From CAVUAN01 sp963739435 (GTDB lineage Bacteria > Acidobacteriota > Thermoanaerobaculia > UBA5066 > Gp7-AA6): a stretch of DNA of 64,000 nucleotides. The notes under the pieces are model-generated. The model worked only from the letters and a program-made list of their open reading frames with translations. It made no database searches and was not told the origin of the DNA. The translations under genes and the position numbers were made by a program. The stretch is from NCBI GenBank assembly GCA_963739435.1, contig CAVUAN010000016.1, positions 1 to 64,000 of the forward strand. The letters are read 5' to 3'. Positions within the stretch are counted from its first letter, which is position 1. Each line of letters starts with the position of its first letter. Positions 37,581 to 47,320 of the stretch are shown here, piece by piece.

Positions 37581-37625
37581 AACCGAAGCCGGAACCTGCT
37601 TTGAAGCGACCGGATGATCGTCAGC

Positions 37626-37666
37626 TTCCCCCTCACCCCCGCCCTCTCCCGGAGGGAGAGGGAGCA
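37626..37666 (-). repeat. REP-like palindrome (right arm of a facing pair)
   Basis: TTCCCCCTCACCCCCGCCCT then CTCCCGGAGGGAGAGGG, the inverted equivalent of the element at 37,543. It encodes the C-terminal APSPSGRGRG of the dehydratase-like enzyme and sits between two convergent genes, so it may act as a bidirectional terminator. Confidence 0.7.
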
Positions 37667-38619
37667 AGGATCCGGGTCAACGTCGCCCGGCTGATGTTGC
37701 GGCCGGTCAGGACGACGACGGCGGGGCCTGCGAGGGGGCCGGCCCTTCCCGTCAGCACCGCGGCCACGCCGGCCGCCGCCGAGGTCTCGATGACGTACTG
37801 GTGGTTGTCGAAGACGAAGCGCACGGCCTCGAAGAGATCGGCCTCCGACACGAGCGCAACGCGGTCGAGGAGCGTCTTCAGGACCTCGAAGGGCTTGCGG
37901 CCGATGCCGCCCTCGATGCCACCCGCCGTGGTCTCGACGGCTGGCAGGCGCGTGACCGCCTCGCCGCGCTCGAGCGAGAGCTGGAGCGCCGGTGAGAGCT
38001 CGTGGTTGCAGCCCACAATCAAGGTGTCTCGGCGCTTCGCTTTTGCATAGAACGACACGCCGGCAGCCATACCGCCGCCCCCAACCGGCATCACGAAGGA
38101 CCGTGTCTCGGGTTTCTCCTCGAGGACTTCCGTCGCGAGCGAGCCGCCGTTGCCTGCCATGATCGCGTCGTCGTCGAAAGCGGAGACCCAGACCTTTCCG
38201 GCCCGAGCGGCCTCCTCCATCGCCCAGACCTCCGTGTCGTCGTAGCCAGGAAACCGCGACACGACGACCTTTGCCCCCAGGGCGACCATGCCGCGGTGCT
38301 TGGCCTCATCGACACTGGATGGGACGGTGATCGTCGGGACGAGGCCCATGGCTTTCGCCGCATAGGCCACGGCCTTGCCGTGGCTGCCACCCGAGCACGT
38401 CGCGATCCCGGCCTTCTTCTCGGCGTCGGTCAGACGCGACAGCGCGAAGAGCGCTCCCCGGATCTTGAACGATCCCGTCAGCTGAAGGCACTCGAGCTTC
38501 AGAAACACGGGCACGCCCGCCCGCTCCGAAAGGGCCGGAGACTCTTCGAGCGGCGTTTTCCGCACACGCCCCGGGAGAAAACGGCTCGCCTCTGCGATCA
38601 GGTCCATCGTCAAGCTCAT
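37633..38619 (-). CDS. PLP-dependent threonine dehydratase-like enzyme
   Basis: 328 residues, fold-type II. ATG 38,619 (MSLTMDLIAEASRFLPG) is chosen because AAAGGAGCCGGGC precedes it and the upstream extension is a heptamer repeat. The PLP lysine is Lys52 in LTGSFKIRGA, the phosphate-binding loop is VGGGGMAAG, and SGGSHGKAVAYAAK matches the serine/threonine dehydratase consensus (usually SxGNHxQ). The C-terminal ACT domains of IlvA are missing, so it is closer to catabolic dehydratases or serine racemase-like enzymes. The tail PSPSGRGRG comes from the REP-like repeat. Confidence 0.82.
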   Translation of the reverse strand: MSLTMDLIAEASRFLPGRVRKTPLEESPALSERAGVPVFLKLECLQLTGSFKIRGALFALSRLTDAEKKAGIATCSGGSHGKAVAYAAKAMGLVPTITVPSSVDEAKHRGMVALGAKVVVSRFPGYDDTEVWAMEEAARAGKVWVSAFDDDAIMAGNGGSLATEVLEEKPETRSFVMPVGGGGMAAGVSFYAKAKRRDTLIVGCNHELSPALQLSLERGEAVTRLPAVETTAGGIEGGIGRKPFEVLKTLLDRVALVSEADLFEAVRFVFDNHQYVIETSAAAGVAAVLTGRAGPLAGPAVVVLTGRNISRATLTRILAPSPSGRGRG

Positions 38620-38628
38620 GCCCGGCTC

Positions 38629-38658
38629 CTTTGGACTTTGGACTTTGGACTTTGGACC
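38629..38658 (+). repeat. Heptamer tandem repeat (CTTTGGA)n
   Basis: About four copies of CTTTGGA in the 5' leader of the dehydratase-like gene. The same heptamer (as TCCAAAG) recurs at 52,510-52,540 next to another gene start. Confidence 0.75.
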
Positions 38659-38734
38659 CTCCGCGTCGTCATGAACTGAATCCTCGCTCCCCGGCCCGGC
38701 GTATAACACCCCGTCGCCCATCAGAGGAGGCCTC

Positions 38735-38992
38735 ATGGTGTCCGGCTGTGTTCATCTTTCCGAGATCAGGGACGTCAAGCCGAGTTCGAAAGGCTGCGAA
38801 GACTGCATAAGGATAGGCGACAACTGGGCCCACCTGCGCCTGTGCCTCTCCTGCGGCCACGTCGGCTGCTGCGACTCGTCGAAAAACAAGCACGCCAGCG
38901 CCCATGCCAGCGCCGTCCACCACCCGATCGTCCGCTCCTTCGAGTGGGGCGAGGACTGGAAGTGGTGCTACGTCGACGCCATCTTCCTGTGA
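38735..38992 (+). CDS. Stand-alone UBP-type zinc-finger protein
   Basis: 85 residues from ATG 38,735, with AGAGGAGG upstream. The whole protein is a ZnF-UBP domain: Cys5, His7, Cys21, Cys24, Cys37, Cys40, Cys45, His53 and His57 occupy the expected ligand positions (GCVHL, CEDC, CLSCGHVGC, HASAH). In eukaryotes the domain binds the ubiquitin C-terminus. Bacterial single-domain versions are widespread, but their ligand is unknown. It is divergent from the dehydratase-like gene. Confidence 0.88.
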   Translation: MVSGCVHLSEIRDVKPSSKGCEDCIRIGDNWAHLRLCLSCGHVGCCDSSKNKHASAHASAVHHPIVRSFEWGEDWKWCYVDAIFL

Positions 38993-39001
38993 GACGGCCG
39001 A

Positions 39002-39463
39002 CTAGTTTCGGGGGCTTCGGAGGACCGGCGGGATCGGCTCGAGGGTGACGAAGACGGGCTTGGGCTGAAGACCTAAGTCACTTGTCGGGCAGTTGAGCAT
39101 GAGAACCAAGAGCCGCGCGGCCAACTGCGACGCCATTAGCACTATGTCGATGTCCGTTCCCGGAGGCGGGAGTAGATCCCCCAATCCCTTCCCGAAGCAC
39201 TCGCCGACGTTGTCCGTTTCCCGCTTCAAGATCACGATAGTTTTCACGAACCCGTCCTTCTCGACGGTGATCTCCATCTCCCGCGCGCCGGGATAGGCGT
39301 AGAGCACGCCGGGCGTCCGGACCTTGTAGCCGCCCGGCCCCACGGCCGTCGCCCCCGGCGGATCGCTCGTCACGATGACACTCTCGCCGCCGGGGTGCGT
39401 CGTCGAAGCGCAACCCACGGCCGTGAGCGCGATCGAAACGGCGAGCCAGGCGCGAGGCGACAT
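39002..39463 (-). CDS. PEGA-like lipoprotein
   Basis: 153 residues with lipoprotein signal SIALTAVGCAST (lipid on Cys18). A PEGA-type fold follows: SVIVTSDPPGATAVGPGGYK, then TPGVLYAYPGAREMEITVEK, matching the SxPxGAxV...TP...ExxGY pattern. The remaining ~60 residues include a hydrophobic stretch (IVLMASQLAARLLVLML). Probably an envelope lipoprotein with a surface-interaction role. Confidence 0.7.
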   Translation of the reverse strand: MSPRAWLAVSIALTAVGCASTTHPGGESVIVTSDPPGATAVGPGGYKVRTPGVLYAYPGAREMEITVEKDGFVKTIVILKRETDNVGECFGKGLGDLLPPPGTDIDIVLMASQLAARLLVLMLNCPTSDLGLQPKPVFVTLEPIPPVLRSPRN

Positions 39464-39491
39464 GGCCGTCGAGTCTACTCCGGCCTCGCAG

Positions 39492-40334
39492 TCAGTGAGC
39501 GGTCTTGCTGAACGGATGCTCGAAGGACAGGTAGACGAATACCGAGCGGTCGTGACTCGGGCCCACCCCGATCGGCACGCCGATGCCCGGCACGATCTGC
39601 AGGCCGCTCGGAAAGTTGTAGGCCCAGCGCAAGCCCGGCGACAGGAGGCACGCGTTGTTGACTGTCGTCCGCCCGGCGGCCGCGGGCGTCTCGGCGCGCA
39701 CCCAGACAGCCTCGAACATCAGGTCGAACGTGTTGCTGCCCCTCCAGATCAGGCTGCCGCCGAGGTTCTCGCCAAAGGTCACGGCCCGCTGGCCCAACTC
39801 GTTCTTCGCCCTCGGGACCCACGTCGCGCCGATATTGGCGTTGGCCATGAGGCGGTTCGAGAGAACGAAGCTCGCCGGCACCGCGAGCTGAACTCCCACT
39901 CCGCCCACGCCCCGTGCGCGTCGGGCGCTGCCCGTCGGCAGGATGACCGTCATGCGCGGCGCCACCGCGACGTCGGCCTCGCCGTTGCCGACGAGCTGGT
40001 ACCGGTAATTCAAGAGCACGTCCCCGAATCCCGTCGCCGCGCCGCCCTCGCCGGTGAGGCGGACCGCCGCGAGCGTGTAGGAGAGCTGGTTCTTGATTCC
40101 GCCGATCGGCCACTCCTGCGTGAAGGTGTAGATCCAGTTGCCGGTCGACGGCGTCCAGAGGAACTGCTGGATCTCCTGGACCACGCCGGGCTCCTGGTTG
40201 TACGCCTCCTCGACGAGAAAGCTGTTGTCCTGGATGGGCCCGGGCTCGCCCGGCGGTGCCGGCGGTTCCCCGCTCTGGGCTGCCGCCCCGGCAGCCACGA
40301 GCAGCCATGCGGCCGTCACCGCGCCCCTCCGCAT
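39492..40334 (-). CDS. Outer-membrane beta-barrel protein
   Basis: 280 residues from ATG 40,334, with signal peptide TAAWLLVAAGAAAQS. The alternating hydrophobic/polar strands and motifs VEEAYNQEPGVVQ, GFGDVLLNYRYQLV, MTVILPTGS and FPSGLQIVPGIGVPIG are typical of the Phenol_MetA_deg/transporter barrel family. It ends close to an aromatic residue (FEHPFSKTAH). The substrate is unknown. It is divergent from murF with 76 bases between starts. Confidence 0.75.
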   Translation of the reverse strand: MRRGAVTAAWLLVAAGAAAQSGEPPAPPGEPGPIQDNSFLVEEAYNQEPGVVQEIQQFLWTPSTGNWIYTFTQEWPIGGIKNQLSYTLAAVRLTGEGGAATGFGDVLLNYRYQLVGNGEADVAVAPRMTVILPTGSARRARGVGGVGVQLAVPASFVLSNRLMANANIGATWVPRAKNELGQRAVTFGENLGGSLIWRGSNTFDLMFEAVWVRAETPAAAGRTTVNNACLLSPGLRWAYNFPSGLQIVPGIGVPIGVGPSHDRSVFVYLSFEHPFSKTAH

Positions 40335-40410
40335 GCGGGCTAGAATACGCGACCAATGACCCGCGCCCTGGCCTTCGCCGTGACGCTGCAGGCCGCGCCG
40401 GAAAACCCCG

Positions 40411-41796
40411 TTGCCTGAGCTCACAGCCCGCTTTGTGGCGAAAGCCCTCGGCCTGGCCGTACCGGCGGGCCCGGATCCTGCCTTCACCGCGATCTCGACG
40501 GACTCGCGCACGATCGCCAGCGGCTCCCTCTTCGTGCCGATCCGCGGCGAGCGCTACGACGGCCACGACTTCATCGCCGGGGCGGTCGCCCGGGGCGCCC
40601 GCGGCGTCCTCGCGTCCCGGCCCGTTGCCGTTGGGGACCCAGCCGTGCGGATCTTTTCCGTGCCCGATACGCTCGGGGCGTACCAGAGGCTCGCGGCGGC
40701 CTGGCGACGGGCATTCGACATCCCTGTCGTCGCGGTCGCGGGCAGCGTCGGAAAGACGACGACCAAGGACCTGCTCGCCGCGGCGCTGTCGGGGCGCTGG
40801 CGCGTCCATAAGACCGAGGGCAGTCGAAACGGCGACGTCGGGATCCCCATGACGCTTCTGGGCCTGCGGCCCGAGCACGAGGCGGCCGTCGTCGAGATCG
40901 GGATCGACGAGGTCGGCGCAATGGATCGGCATCTGGAGCTCGCGCGGCCCACGGCAGCCGTCGTGACCTTGATCGGCGCCGAGCATCTCGAGAAGCTTCA
41001 CGACCTTTCAACGGTCGCCCGTGAAGAGGCCCTCGCCCTGCGGCGCGTCGCGGGCAAGGGCGGCCTGGCCGCCGTCAATCTCGACGACCCGTTCCTCGCG
41101 CCGCTGTTTACCGAGCTCGCGGCGCCGCAGACGATCGGTTTCACGCTCGCAGTCGGCCCCGAGCGGCCGGGCGTCCTGCAGGGACGCGTCTCCGAGGCCT
41201 TCCAGGAGCTGCGGCTCGAGGGCGAAGCATTTCACCTGCCGCTGCCCGGAGCGCACAACGCTTCGAATCTGATGGCGGCGCTCGCCGTGGCGACAGGCCT
41301 GGACCACTCACCCGCCGAGATCCGGCGCGGTCTCGAGGGCTTCCGCCCGGCCGATGGCCGCTCCGAAGTGCGCCGGGTCTCCGGCGGGCCGCTCGTCGTC
41401 TGCGACTACTACAACGCCAACCCGACATCGATGAATGCGGCGCTCGAGCTGCTCGCGACACTCAACGTCCCCGGCGTGAAATGGGCCTGTCTGGGCGACA
41501 TGCTCGAGCTCGGGCCCAACGAAGAGCGGCTCCACCGCGAGCTCGCGGGGCCGATCCGGCGCGCCGGAGCGGCGCGCGTTCTGCTGGCCGGCCCGCGCAT
41601 GACGGCGCTGGCCGCGGAGCTCGAGGAGGGAGGCTTCGCCGGCCAGGTGACGCACTTTCCGGAGGTCGCGGATCTGGCCGCGGCACTCGCTCAGAACGTC
41701 GGGCCTGGAGACGCCGTTCTCGTCAAGGGGTCCCGTGGGATGCGGATGGAGCGGGTGTGGCAGGCGCTGGAGGCTCCCGCCGGAAAAGCACCGTGA
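40411..41796 (+). CDS. murF: UDP-N-acetylmuramoyl-tripeptide--D-alanyl-D-alanine ligase
   Basis: 461 residues, starting at TTG 40,411 (PELTARFVAKALGL). Mur-ligase domains in order: N-terminal UDP-binding domain (STDSRTIASGSLFVPIRGER), central ATPase with P-loop AGSVGKTTTKD (~110-120) and the MurF signature NGDVGIPMTLLGL, C-terminal domain with CDYYNANPTSMNAAL. It adds D-Ala-D-Ala to the peptidoglycan precursor in the cytoplasm. It is isolated from other mur genes here, so its position is not the usual dcw cluster. Its 3' end overlaps the convergent ChaN-PDZ gene by 74 bases. Confidence 0.93.
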   Translation: MPELTARFVAKALGLAVPAGPDPAFTAISTDSRTIASGSLFVPIRGERYDGHDFIAGAVARGARGVLASRPVAVGDPAVRIFSVPDTLGAYQRLAAAWRRAFDIPVVAVAGSVGKTTTKDLLAAALSGRWRVHKTEGSRNGDVGIPMTLLGLRPEHEAAVVEIGIDEVGAMDRHLELARPTAAVVTLIGAEHLEKLHDLSTVAREEALALRRVAGKGGLAAVNLDDPFLAPLFTELAAPQTIGFTLAVGPERPGVLQGRVSEAFQELRLEGEAFHLPLPGAHNASNLMAALAVATGLDHSPAEIRRGLEGFRPADGRSEVRRVSGGPLVVCDYYNANPTSMNAALELLATLNVPGVKWACLGDMLELGPNEERLHRELAGPIRRAGAARVLLAGPRMTALAAELEEGGFAGQVTHFPEVADLAAALAQNVGPGDAVLVKGSRGMRMERVWQALEAPAGKAP

Positions 41797-42990
41797 GGGC
41801 GACCTCCTGCCCGCCGCGGCGCACAACCAGCTTTGCCGCGTCGCCCCAGCTCTTGCCGGCTGTCAGCCGGGCGAGGGTTTCCCTGTCCTTGACCGGAACG
41901 CCGTCCCAGGAGACGAGGAGGTCCTTGACCGCGACGCCCGCCCGCGACGCCGGCGAGTCCTTCTCCACGTCGAGAACCGACAACAGGCCGTCGGCCTCGG
42001 AGACGCGCGTCGATATGCCGAGCGTCGGGTAGAGAGGGTCTGTCCTCCGCCGGGATTCCCCAGACGAAGTTCGAATAGGCGCCGTTGACGCCGGTCACGG
42101 GGCCGTGCTTCTCGTCCGAGACCGGGACCGGAAGGAGCGACGCCATCTTCCCGGGGAAAACGCTTCGGGCCTGGCGCTCGGCCCCGAGGCCGTACTGCAC
42201 GTGCCCCGCGCCGATCAGAACGACCATGATCGTCTTCTCGTCCCCGAACTTCTGGAGCGCCTGGACGGCGTTGTAGCCCATCGTCGCGTCCCACGTGCAC
42301 TGGGCCGTCTCCATGCTCTTCCAGTCTTCCTCGCTCATGCCGGCGTGGAAGCTGTCGTCGCTGAAAGAGGCCTTGAACAGGCGCAGGTGTTCGGCGCTGT
42401 CCGTGTCGATCCTGGCTGGAATGTGTGCCCGCTCCTCGTCGGTCAGTCCCTGGAAGCCCTTCTTCCGCACCGCGGCGACCACCTCCCGGGGCGTGTTGAT
42501 CGCAAACAAGCGCAAGCGGTTTTTCTGGGCGAAGAGAAAGATGTCGCGGTAGTAGTTCCAGTGGTAGCCCCAGTTCTTGTACCAGCGTGACGCCTCGAGA
42601 AACGAAGCTTCCGTGAGCTCGCCCGAGCTCCAGAGGTCGAGGGATTTCTGCTCCGTGTACGGATACATCTCGAGGCCCACGAAGACCCTCCGCCCGGCGC
42701 GCACGAGCTCCTCGATCACCCGCAGCTCGACGCGGTGCGTCTCCATGTCCGTGTGGCTTTCGCCGACAAAGAGAATCCGCGTGCCGGCGAGTGCGGCCGG
42801 AAGCGCGCCGGGCGTGATCACCTCGCCTGTCGCAGCGTCCGTGATTCCGTCCAGGACGAGCCGGACGTCCCGCCCGCGGCGCTCCGGATCTCCGATCGGC
42901 AGCTTCAGGATGTCGTCGCCGGCGCAGAGCGGACCCGCCGCGGCCAGGAGCGCTGCCAGCCCCCAACCCCAGGCCGCCGACTTCTTCCGC
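41723..42990 (-). CDS. ChaN-like lipoprotein/haem-binding domain fused to PDZ
   Basis: About 420 residues. The N-terminal signal region reads AAWGWGLAALLAAAGPLCAG, but no ordinary start codon is in frame: the upstream GTG at 42,996 is one base out of frame, so an indel near 42,975-42,996 is likely. The ChaN/DUF399 domain is clear (GTRILFVGESHTDMETHRVE, GLEMYPYTEQKSLDLW, LIGAGHVQYGLG). After a frame change near ~42,040 a PDZ domain follows (VLDVEKDSPASRAGVAVKDL) to the stop. ChaN proteins bind haem/iron at the membrane; the PDZ fusion suggests partner binding. It lies just downstream of the GreA-domain gene. Confidence 0.75.
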
Positions 42991-42992
42991 GA

Positions 42993-45052
42993 TCACGTTC
43001 GCCACGGCTCGATCCGGATCACCTTCACCTCGCCTTCCGGCAGGACAACCGTGTCGCCGGCTTTCGCTCCGAGCAGCCTCTGCGCGAACTCGGCCTGGTA
43101 GGAGTACACGGCGTCCTCGGGCTTCGAATCCCAGGGCCCGAGGATCGTCACCTGTCGCTCGGCGCCCGATGCGACGTCGCGCAGCGTCGCTCGCGTGCCG
43201 ACCCGCACCTCGGAGACATCGATCCGGACGGGTCGAGCGGGCGCGTGCGGGAGAGCTCGTCGGAGAGCGTGGCGATGCGGGCCGACAGGTACTCGTGCTT
43301 CTGCCGCGCGGCGTGGTATTCGAAGTTCTCGCGCAGGTCGCCGTGCTCCTTGGCGGTGCGCATCGCCTCGGCGTTGGCGGGCAGGTCGACGGACTTCAGC
43401 GTCTGGACCTCTGTGCGCCGCGCCTCGATCGCCTCGGCCGTGGCGTAGAGGTATTCGCGCGCCGGAGCGCGCAGCTCCGGGTACTTCATCAGGAGAGCTT
43501 CCTTCACCACGCTCCGCCGATGGTCCTCGAGGCCGCCCGCGCGGTCGAGGGCGGAGAGCATCTCGCGCGCCTCCTCTTCGGACGGCGCGGCGCGAACCAG
43601 GGCGACGGCGAGGTGACCGGGGTCGAAGAACTCCTTCACGCGGGCGCGCAGGCCGGAGAACTCGTCCTGCCGCAGGGCCTCGAGAAGGGAGAAGAAGAGG
43701 CCCGGGTTGTCGGTCCGGCCTTCCTTCTCGACGCGCTCGCACAGCCACACGAAGCCGCGCGGCGCCGTGCGGGGCGACCGGAGGATGCGGCGCGTCAGGT
43801 CCGCCGCGCCGTCGCCCAGGCCGTCGAACAGCACGCCCAGCACGCGCCCGTCGTCCTCCTTCGGAATCCGCTCGGCGAAGATGGCCGCCCAGTCGGATCG
43901 GCCCGCGCGAATCGCCTCGAGCGCGCTCTGGCGCGCGCCCTGGTCGCGGATGTCGGCGAGGACCGCCGCCGCGTCCTTGACCGCCAGCAGCTCCGATGCC
44001 GGAAACGCCTCCTCCTGCCCGGGGGCGAGCTTGACCGCCGCCTGCGACAGCTCCCAGGCCAGTCCCGGCCGCGCCGCCGCCGCCCGGCGAGCCTCCTCGG
44101 CAAGGCCCGCCGCAAAGAGAGCGGACAGGCCCTTCGACCGCTTCGCGTTCTTGCGCGCCAGCTCGATCTTCCCGGCGGCCCCCGCGGCGGCAAATGCGGC
44201 CCGGACGACTCCTCGGCCGCGTCCGCGCTCTGGCTCCAGGAGACCAGGGCGCTCTTGCCGGATCCGGACGTCAGGACCTGCCGGTTCTTGCGCGCGGCCG
44301 CCCAGAAGCCCGCCCACTTCGAGTCGTCGACGAGCCCGCCGAAGTTGTCGCGGACTTCCTGCACCGTCATCGGCCTTCCGAAACTCGCGAGGAGAAGCCG
44401 CAGGGCTTCGGAGGGGTCGTTCTCGGCGAGGGCCTTCAGGCCCGCCGGGTCCTCCACCTTGTTGCGCAGAAAGTGCCCGTCCGGAAGGGGAACGAGGTTC
44501 TTGTCCGCCGAGACGAGAGAAAGCGGCACACGGACGCCGGCAATCTCGATGCGGATGACGTCCAGCGCGGGGTTGAGCTCGACGATCCGCCCGGCCCCGC
44601 GGCCGGCCAGCGCGTAGACGTCGCCGACGCGGTAGCGCAGCCACCGTTCGATGCGCCCGGCCGTTTCCGTGGGCTCCCTCGCCTTGTCCAGGGGAAACTG
44701 CGCGAGGACGGCCTTCAGCGCGGGGTGCCCCGCGAAACGCTGCGCGAGAGTCGCCGCCAGGTCCGTCCGCACCGTCTCGTCGGACGGCGACATGCGGGCA
44801 ATCTCCAGAAGCACGCGGGTGCGGGCCTCGAGGTCCCCCGACTCTCCAACGCGTGTCGGCCAGGAACTTGAGCCACGAGAGGGCCTTGCTGCCGGAGCCC
44901 TTCTTCTTGACGGCCGCCGCCAGAGCGAAGAAGAACGGAAGGTCGGCTCCGTCGTCCTCCATCCGCTTCGTCCAGACTTCCTCCAGGGCATCGAGCTTCT
45001 TCTGCTCGACGAGAGCGGAGACGTCGGCGGGCAGCTCTATGGCCTCGAACAT
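42993..45052 (-). CDS. Very long GreA/GreB-domain protein (frameshifted)
   Basis: Expected ~685 residues, against ~158 for GreA. From ATG 45,052 (MFEAIELPADVSALVEQKKL) there is a long helical region, a small beta domain (WLRYRVGDVYALAGRGAGRI), and a second helical region (LCERVEKEGRTDNPGLFFSL). Then come a GreA coiled coil (AEAMRTAKEHGDLRENFEYH, keeping the Asp/Glu pattern of the catalytic tip) and a GreA C-terminal FKBP-like domain (VSEVRVGTRATLRDVASGAE). Frame changes occur near 44,850, 44,210 and 43,240. The layout resembles the long GreA of Chlamydiae. It should rescue backtracked RNA polymerase or bind its secondary channel; the role of the N-terminal part is unknown. It lies twelve bases downstream of the YfhO-like gene. 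Confidence 0.75.
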
Positions 45053-45064
45053 GGAACGCGCAGT

Positions 45065-47320
45065 CTAACCCTGTCCGGGCGAGAGCCACCTCCACGGCGG
45101 ACGCGCACCCAGAAGCGCCAGCAACAGGGCCGCCGACACCGCAAACACGAGCGTCCCTTCGCGCAGGCCCGGCACGCTGTAACGAAACACGACGGTGCTC
45201 GCTCCGGCGGGAACGCGCACGGCGCGCACCAGGACGTTGGCTGTCTGAATGGGGGCGGGATGTCCCGAGACCATCGCGGACCAGCCGGAGCTCCCCTGGT
45301 CGTTCAAGACGAGGAACGACTCGCGGGCCGCCTGCACTTCGACGCGCACGCGTTGCGGGCCGTATTCCGCAATCGACGCGGTGCCTTCGGCAGCCGGCTC
45401 GGCGCCGCCGCTCCAGCCGGAGACGAGGGCCTGCCCGCGCCCGAGATCCTCCACCTGAGCGAGCGACGACCTGTCAGAAACCTGCGGCACGGCCCCCGCG
45501 AGGTAAGCGCGCGGCCACGGCACGGGCAGGCGCACGAGGTTCAGGTCCCCGGGGAATGTCGCGACCGGAGCGGCAAGCCCGGGTGTCGAGGCGATGAAGG
45601 CCGCGGGAGCGAAAGCGGCGACGACGTTGAAGCGGGGCGCAAGCGTCGCCAGCAGCTCCGCGGGAGGCCGCGACTGCACTTCGATATACGCCCGGCTCGG
45701 CGCGAGGTAGGCGAGAGCGGACTCGACTCCGAGCCAGCCACCCATCGACCCCCCGACTCCTTTGCGCTCGAAGTCCATCCACGCGCGCTCGCGCGCCGTC
45801 AAGAGCTGGCTTTCATCGAGCGGGTACCCCGGGTACCCGACGCTCGTGACGCGCCCCGCTCCCGGTCGCACTCCCGCCTCTCGGAGCGCCGCCAGGGTCT
45901 CGGGAGGACTTGTCGAGTCCGCGAGAGGCCGCGTGTCCCAGGCGCGCCACGAGCCCGATCCCGTCTCGGCCGCGACGAGCACGAGCGCGCCGAGCGCCCA
46001 GCCGCGCCGGCCGACCATTCCAGCGCCGAGCGCGAGGACTGCGCCAGAAAGCGCGAGCGAGCGCGAGAGATCGCGCAAGTAGCCGCCCGCAACTGGCTGT
46101 GCGGACCCAGCCGCCAGCCAGGCCGTAGCGCAGAGCAGGAACGCAGCGATTGAGGCCACAACGCCCCGCCGCCGCCAGGAGACGCCGGCTGCCGTCCAGC
46201 CGAGAGCCGCAAGGGCAGCGAGCGCGACGAGGACGAGAGGGACGAACTTCTCCGGGAAGCGCAGCGACCTCATGGGAGGCACGGCTGCACGCACGAGCCG
46301 GAAGAACGGCGTATGGCGGCCGAGCGAGAGCAGGAGGCCCAGGCCGAAGAGCACGGAGAGCGCCAGTCGGGCGCGCCCGTTGACGCGGCGCGTCGCCAGC
46401 GCCGCGAGGGCGAGAGCCGAGACGAGAGCGCTCCCACCCAGCGCTTCTCCCCAGAGCAGCCTGCCCGGCACCGAGCCGAAGAGGTGCTCCGCGCGGCCGG
46501 CGGCGCCGATCGGCGAGAAGAAAGGTAGGACGAGCTCGGGGAGGCGCAGCGGATGGAGCGACCAGTACGTCGCCTCGGCAAAGGAGAGGCCCTCCCCGCC
46601 GCGCGACGTCTCCCTGAGGAACGCGAAAGCCGGCAGCAGCTGGGGCGCGCAGAGGCCGAACGTCAAGACCGCGGCCACCCCGCTTCCGGTGAGGTACCGC
46701 GCCCGCCCTGAAGGGGCCAGCAACAACCCCGTCAAAACCGCCGCCGCGGCAAAGACGGGCGCGCCCTGGACGTCTCCCATGAGGGCCGACGAGACAGTCG
46801 CCAGCACGGCCACGGCCAGCAAGCCCCGCGACCAGCCGCGCAGGCCCGCCAACGCAAACGCCGCGAGCTGAATCGGCAAATGCGCCGCGCTCCAGAGAAA
46901 GACGATGTTGTCGGTCGCCGCGACGAGATACCCGGACAGGGCGTAGCTCACGGCGGCAATCGCGCAGCCGAAGGGCGCCGCTCCGAGAACCCGCGCAAAG
47001 AACCAGGCCCCCAGGCCGGCGAGCGCCACCGCGCAAAGGGTCTGCAGCGACAGGACACTCTCGGGCCGCAGGAGCGCCGACAACCACGAGAGCGGATGCA
47101 GGACGCCGCAGACGGCCTGCGCGTGGAAGGGCGTGCCGTAGGCCTCGTACGGGTACCAGCCGGGAAACTCGCCCGCCCGAAACTCAGCCCCGAGAAAAGC
47201 CCGGCACGGCACGAGCAGCCGCCACGTCACGCGGCTGTAGACCTGCCGGCCCCACAGTTGCGGCAGGAAAAACGCCGCCAGCGCTGCCGCCGCGAAAAGA
47301 GCCGGGCGACGCGAATGCAT
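45065..47320 (-). CDS. YfhO-like polytopic membrane protein
   Basis: 751 residues with 12 or more membrane helices in the first ~480 residues, then a soluble beta-rich region and one C-terminal helix (GTLVFAVSAALLLALLG). Signs of the YfhO/GT-C glycosyltransferase family are the N-terminal PGWYPYEAYGTPFHAQ loop and C-terminal ESFLVLNDQGSSGWSA. The predicted role is transfer of a sugar from a lipid carrier on the outer face of the membrane. The frame is clean and the ATG at 47,320 starts at a classical MHSRRPALFAAAALAAFF signal-like helix. Confidence 0.8.
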   Translation of the reverse strand: MHSRRPALFAAAALAAFFLPQLWGRQVYSRVTWRLLVPCRAFLGAEFRAGEFPGWYPYEAYGTPFHAQAVCGVLHPLSWLSALLRPESVLSLQTLCAVALAGLGAWFFARVLGAAPFGCAIAAVSYALSGYLVAATDNIVFLWSAAHLPIQLAAFALAGLRGWSRGLLAVAVLATVSSALMGDVQGAPVFAAAAVLTGLLLAPSGRARYLTGSGVAAVLTFGLCAPQLLPAFAFLRETSRGGEGLSFAEATYWSLHPLRLPELVLPFFSPIGAAGRAEHLFGSVPGRLLWGEALGGSALVSALALAALATRRVNGRARLALSVLFGLGLLLSLGRHTPFFRLVRAAVPPMRSLRFPEKFVPLVLVALAALAALGWTAAGVSWRRRGVVASIAAFLLCATAWLAAGSAQPVAGGYLRDLSRSLALSGAVLALGAGMVGRRGWALGALVLVAAETGSGSWRAWDTRPLADSTSPPETLAALREAGVRPGAGRVTSVGYPGYPLDESQLLTARERAWMDFERKGVGGSMGGWLGVESALAYLAPSRAYIEVQSRPPAELLATLAPRFNVVAAFAPAAFIASTPGLAAPVATFPGDLNLVRLPVPWPRAYLAGAVPQVSDRSSLAQVEDLGRGQALVSGWSGGAEPAAEGTASIAEYGPQRVRVEVQAARESFLVLNDQGSSGWSAMVSGHPAPIQTANVLVRAVRVPAGASTVVFRYSVPGLREGTLVFAVSAALLLALLGARPPWRWLSPGQG

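Noticed and set aside
38629..38658. Tandem repeats as a possible CRISPR array
   Set aside because: The unit is 7 bases with no spacers. No cas genes and no 25-40-base repeats with unique spacers were seen anywhere in the window.
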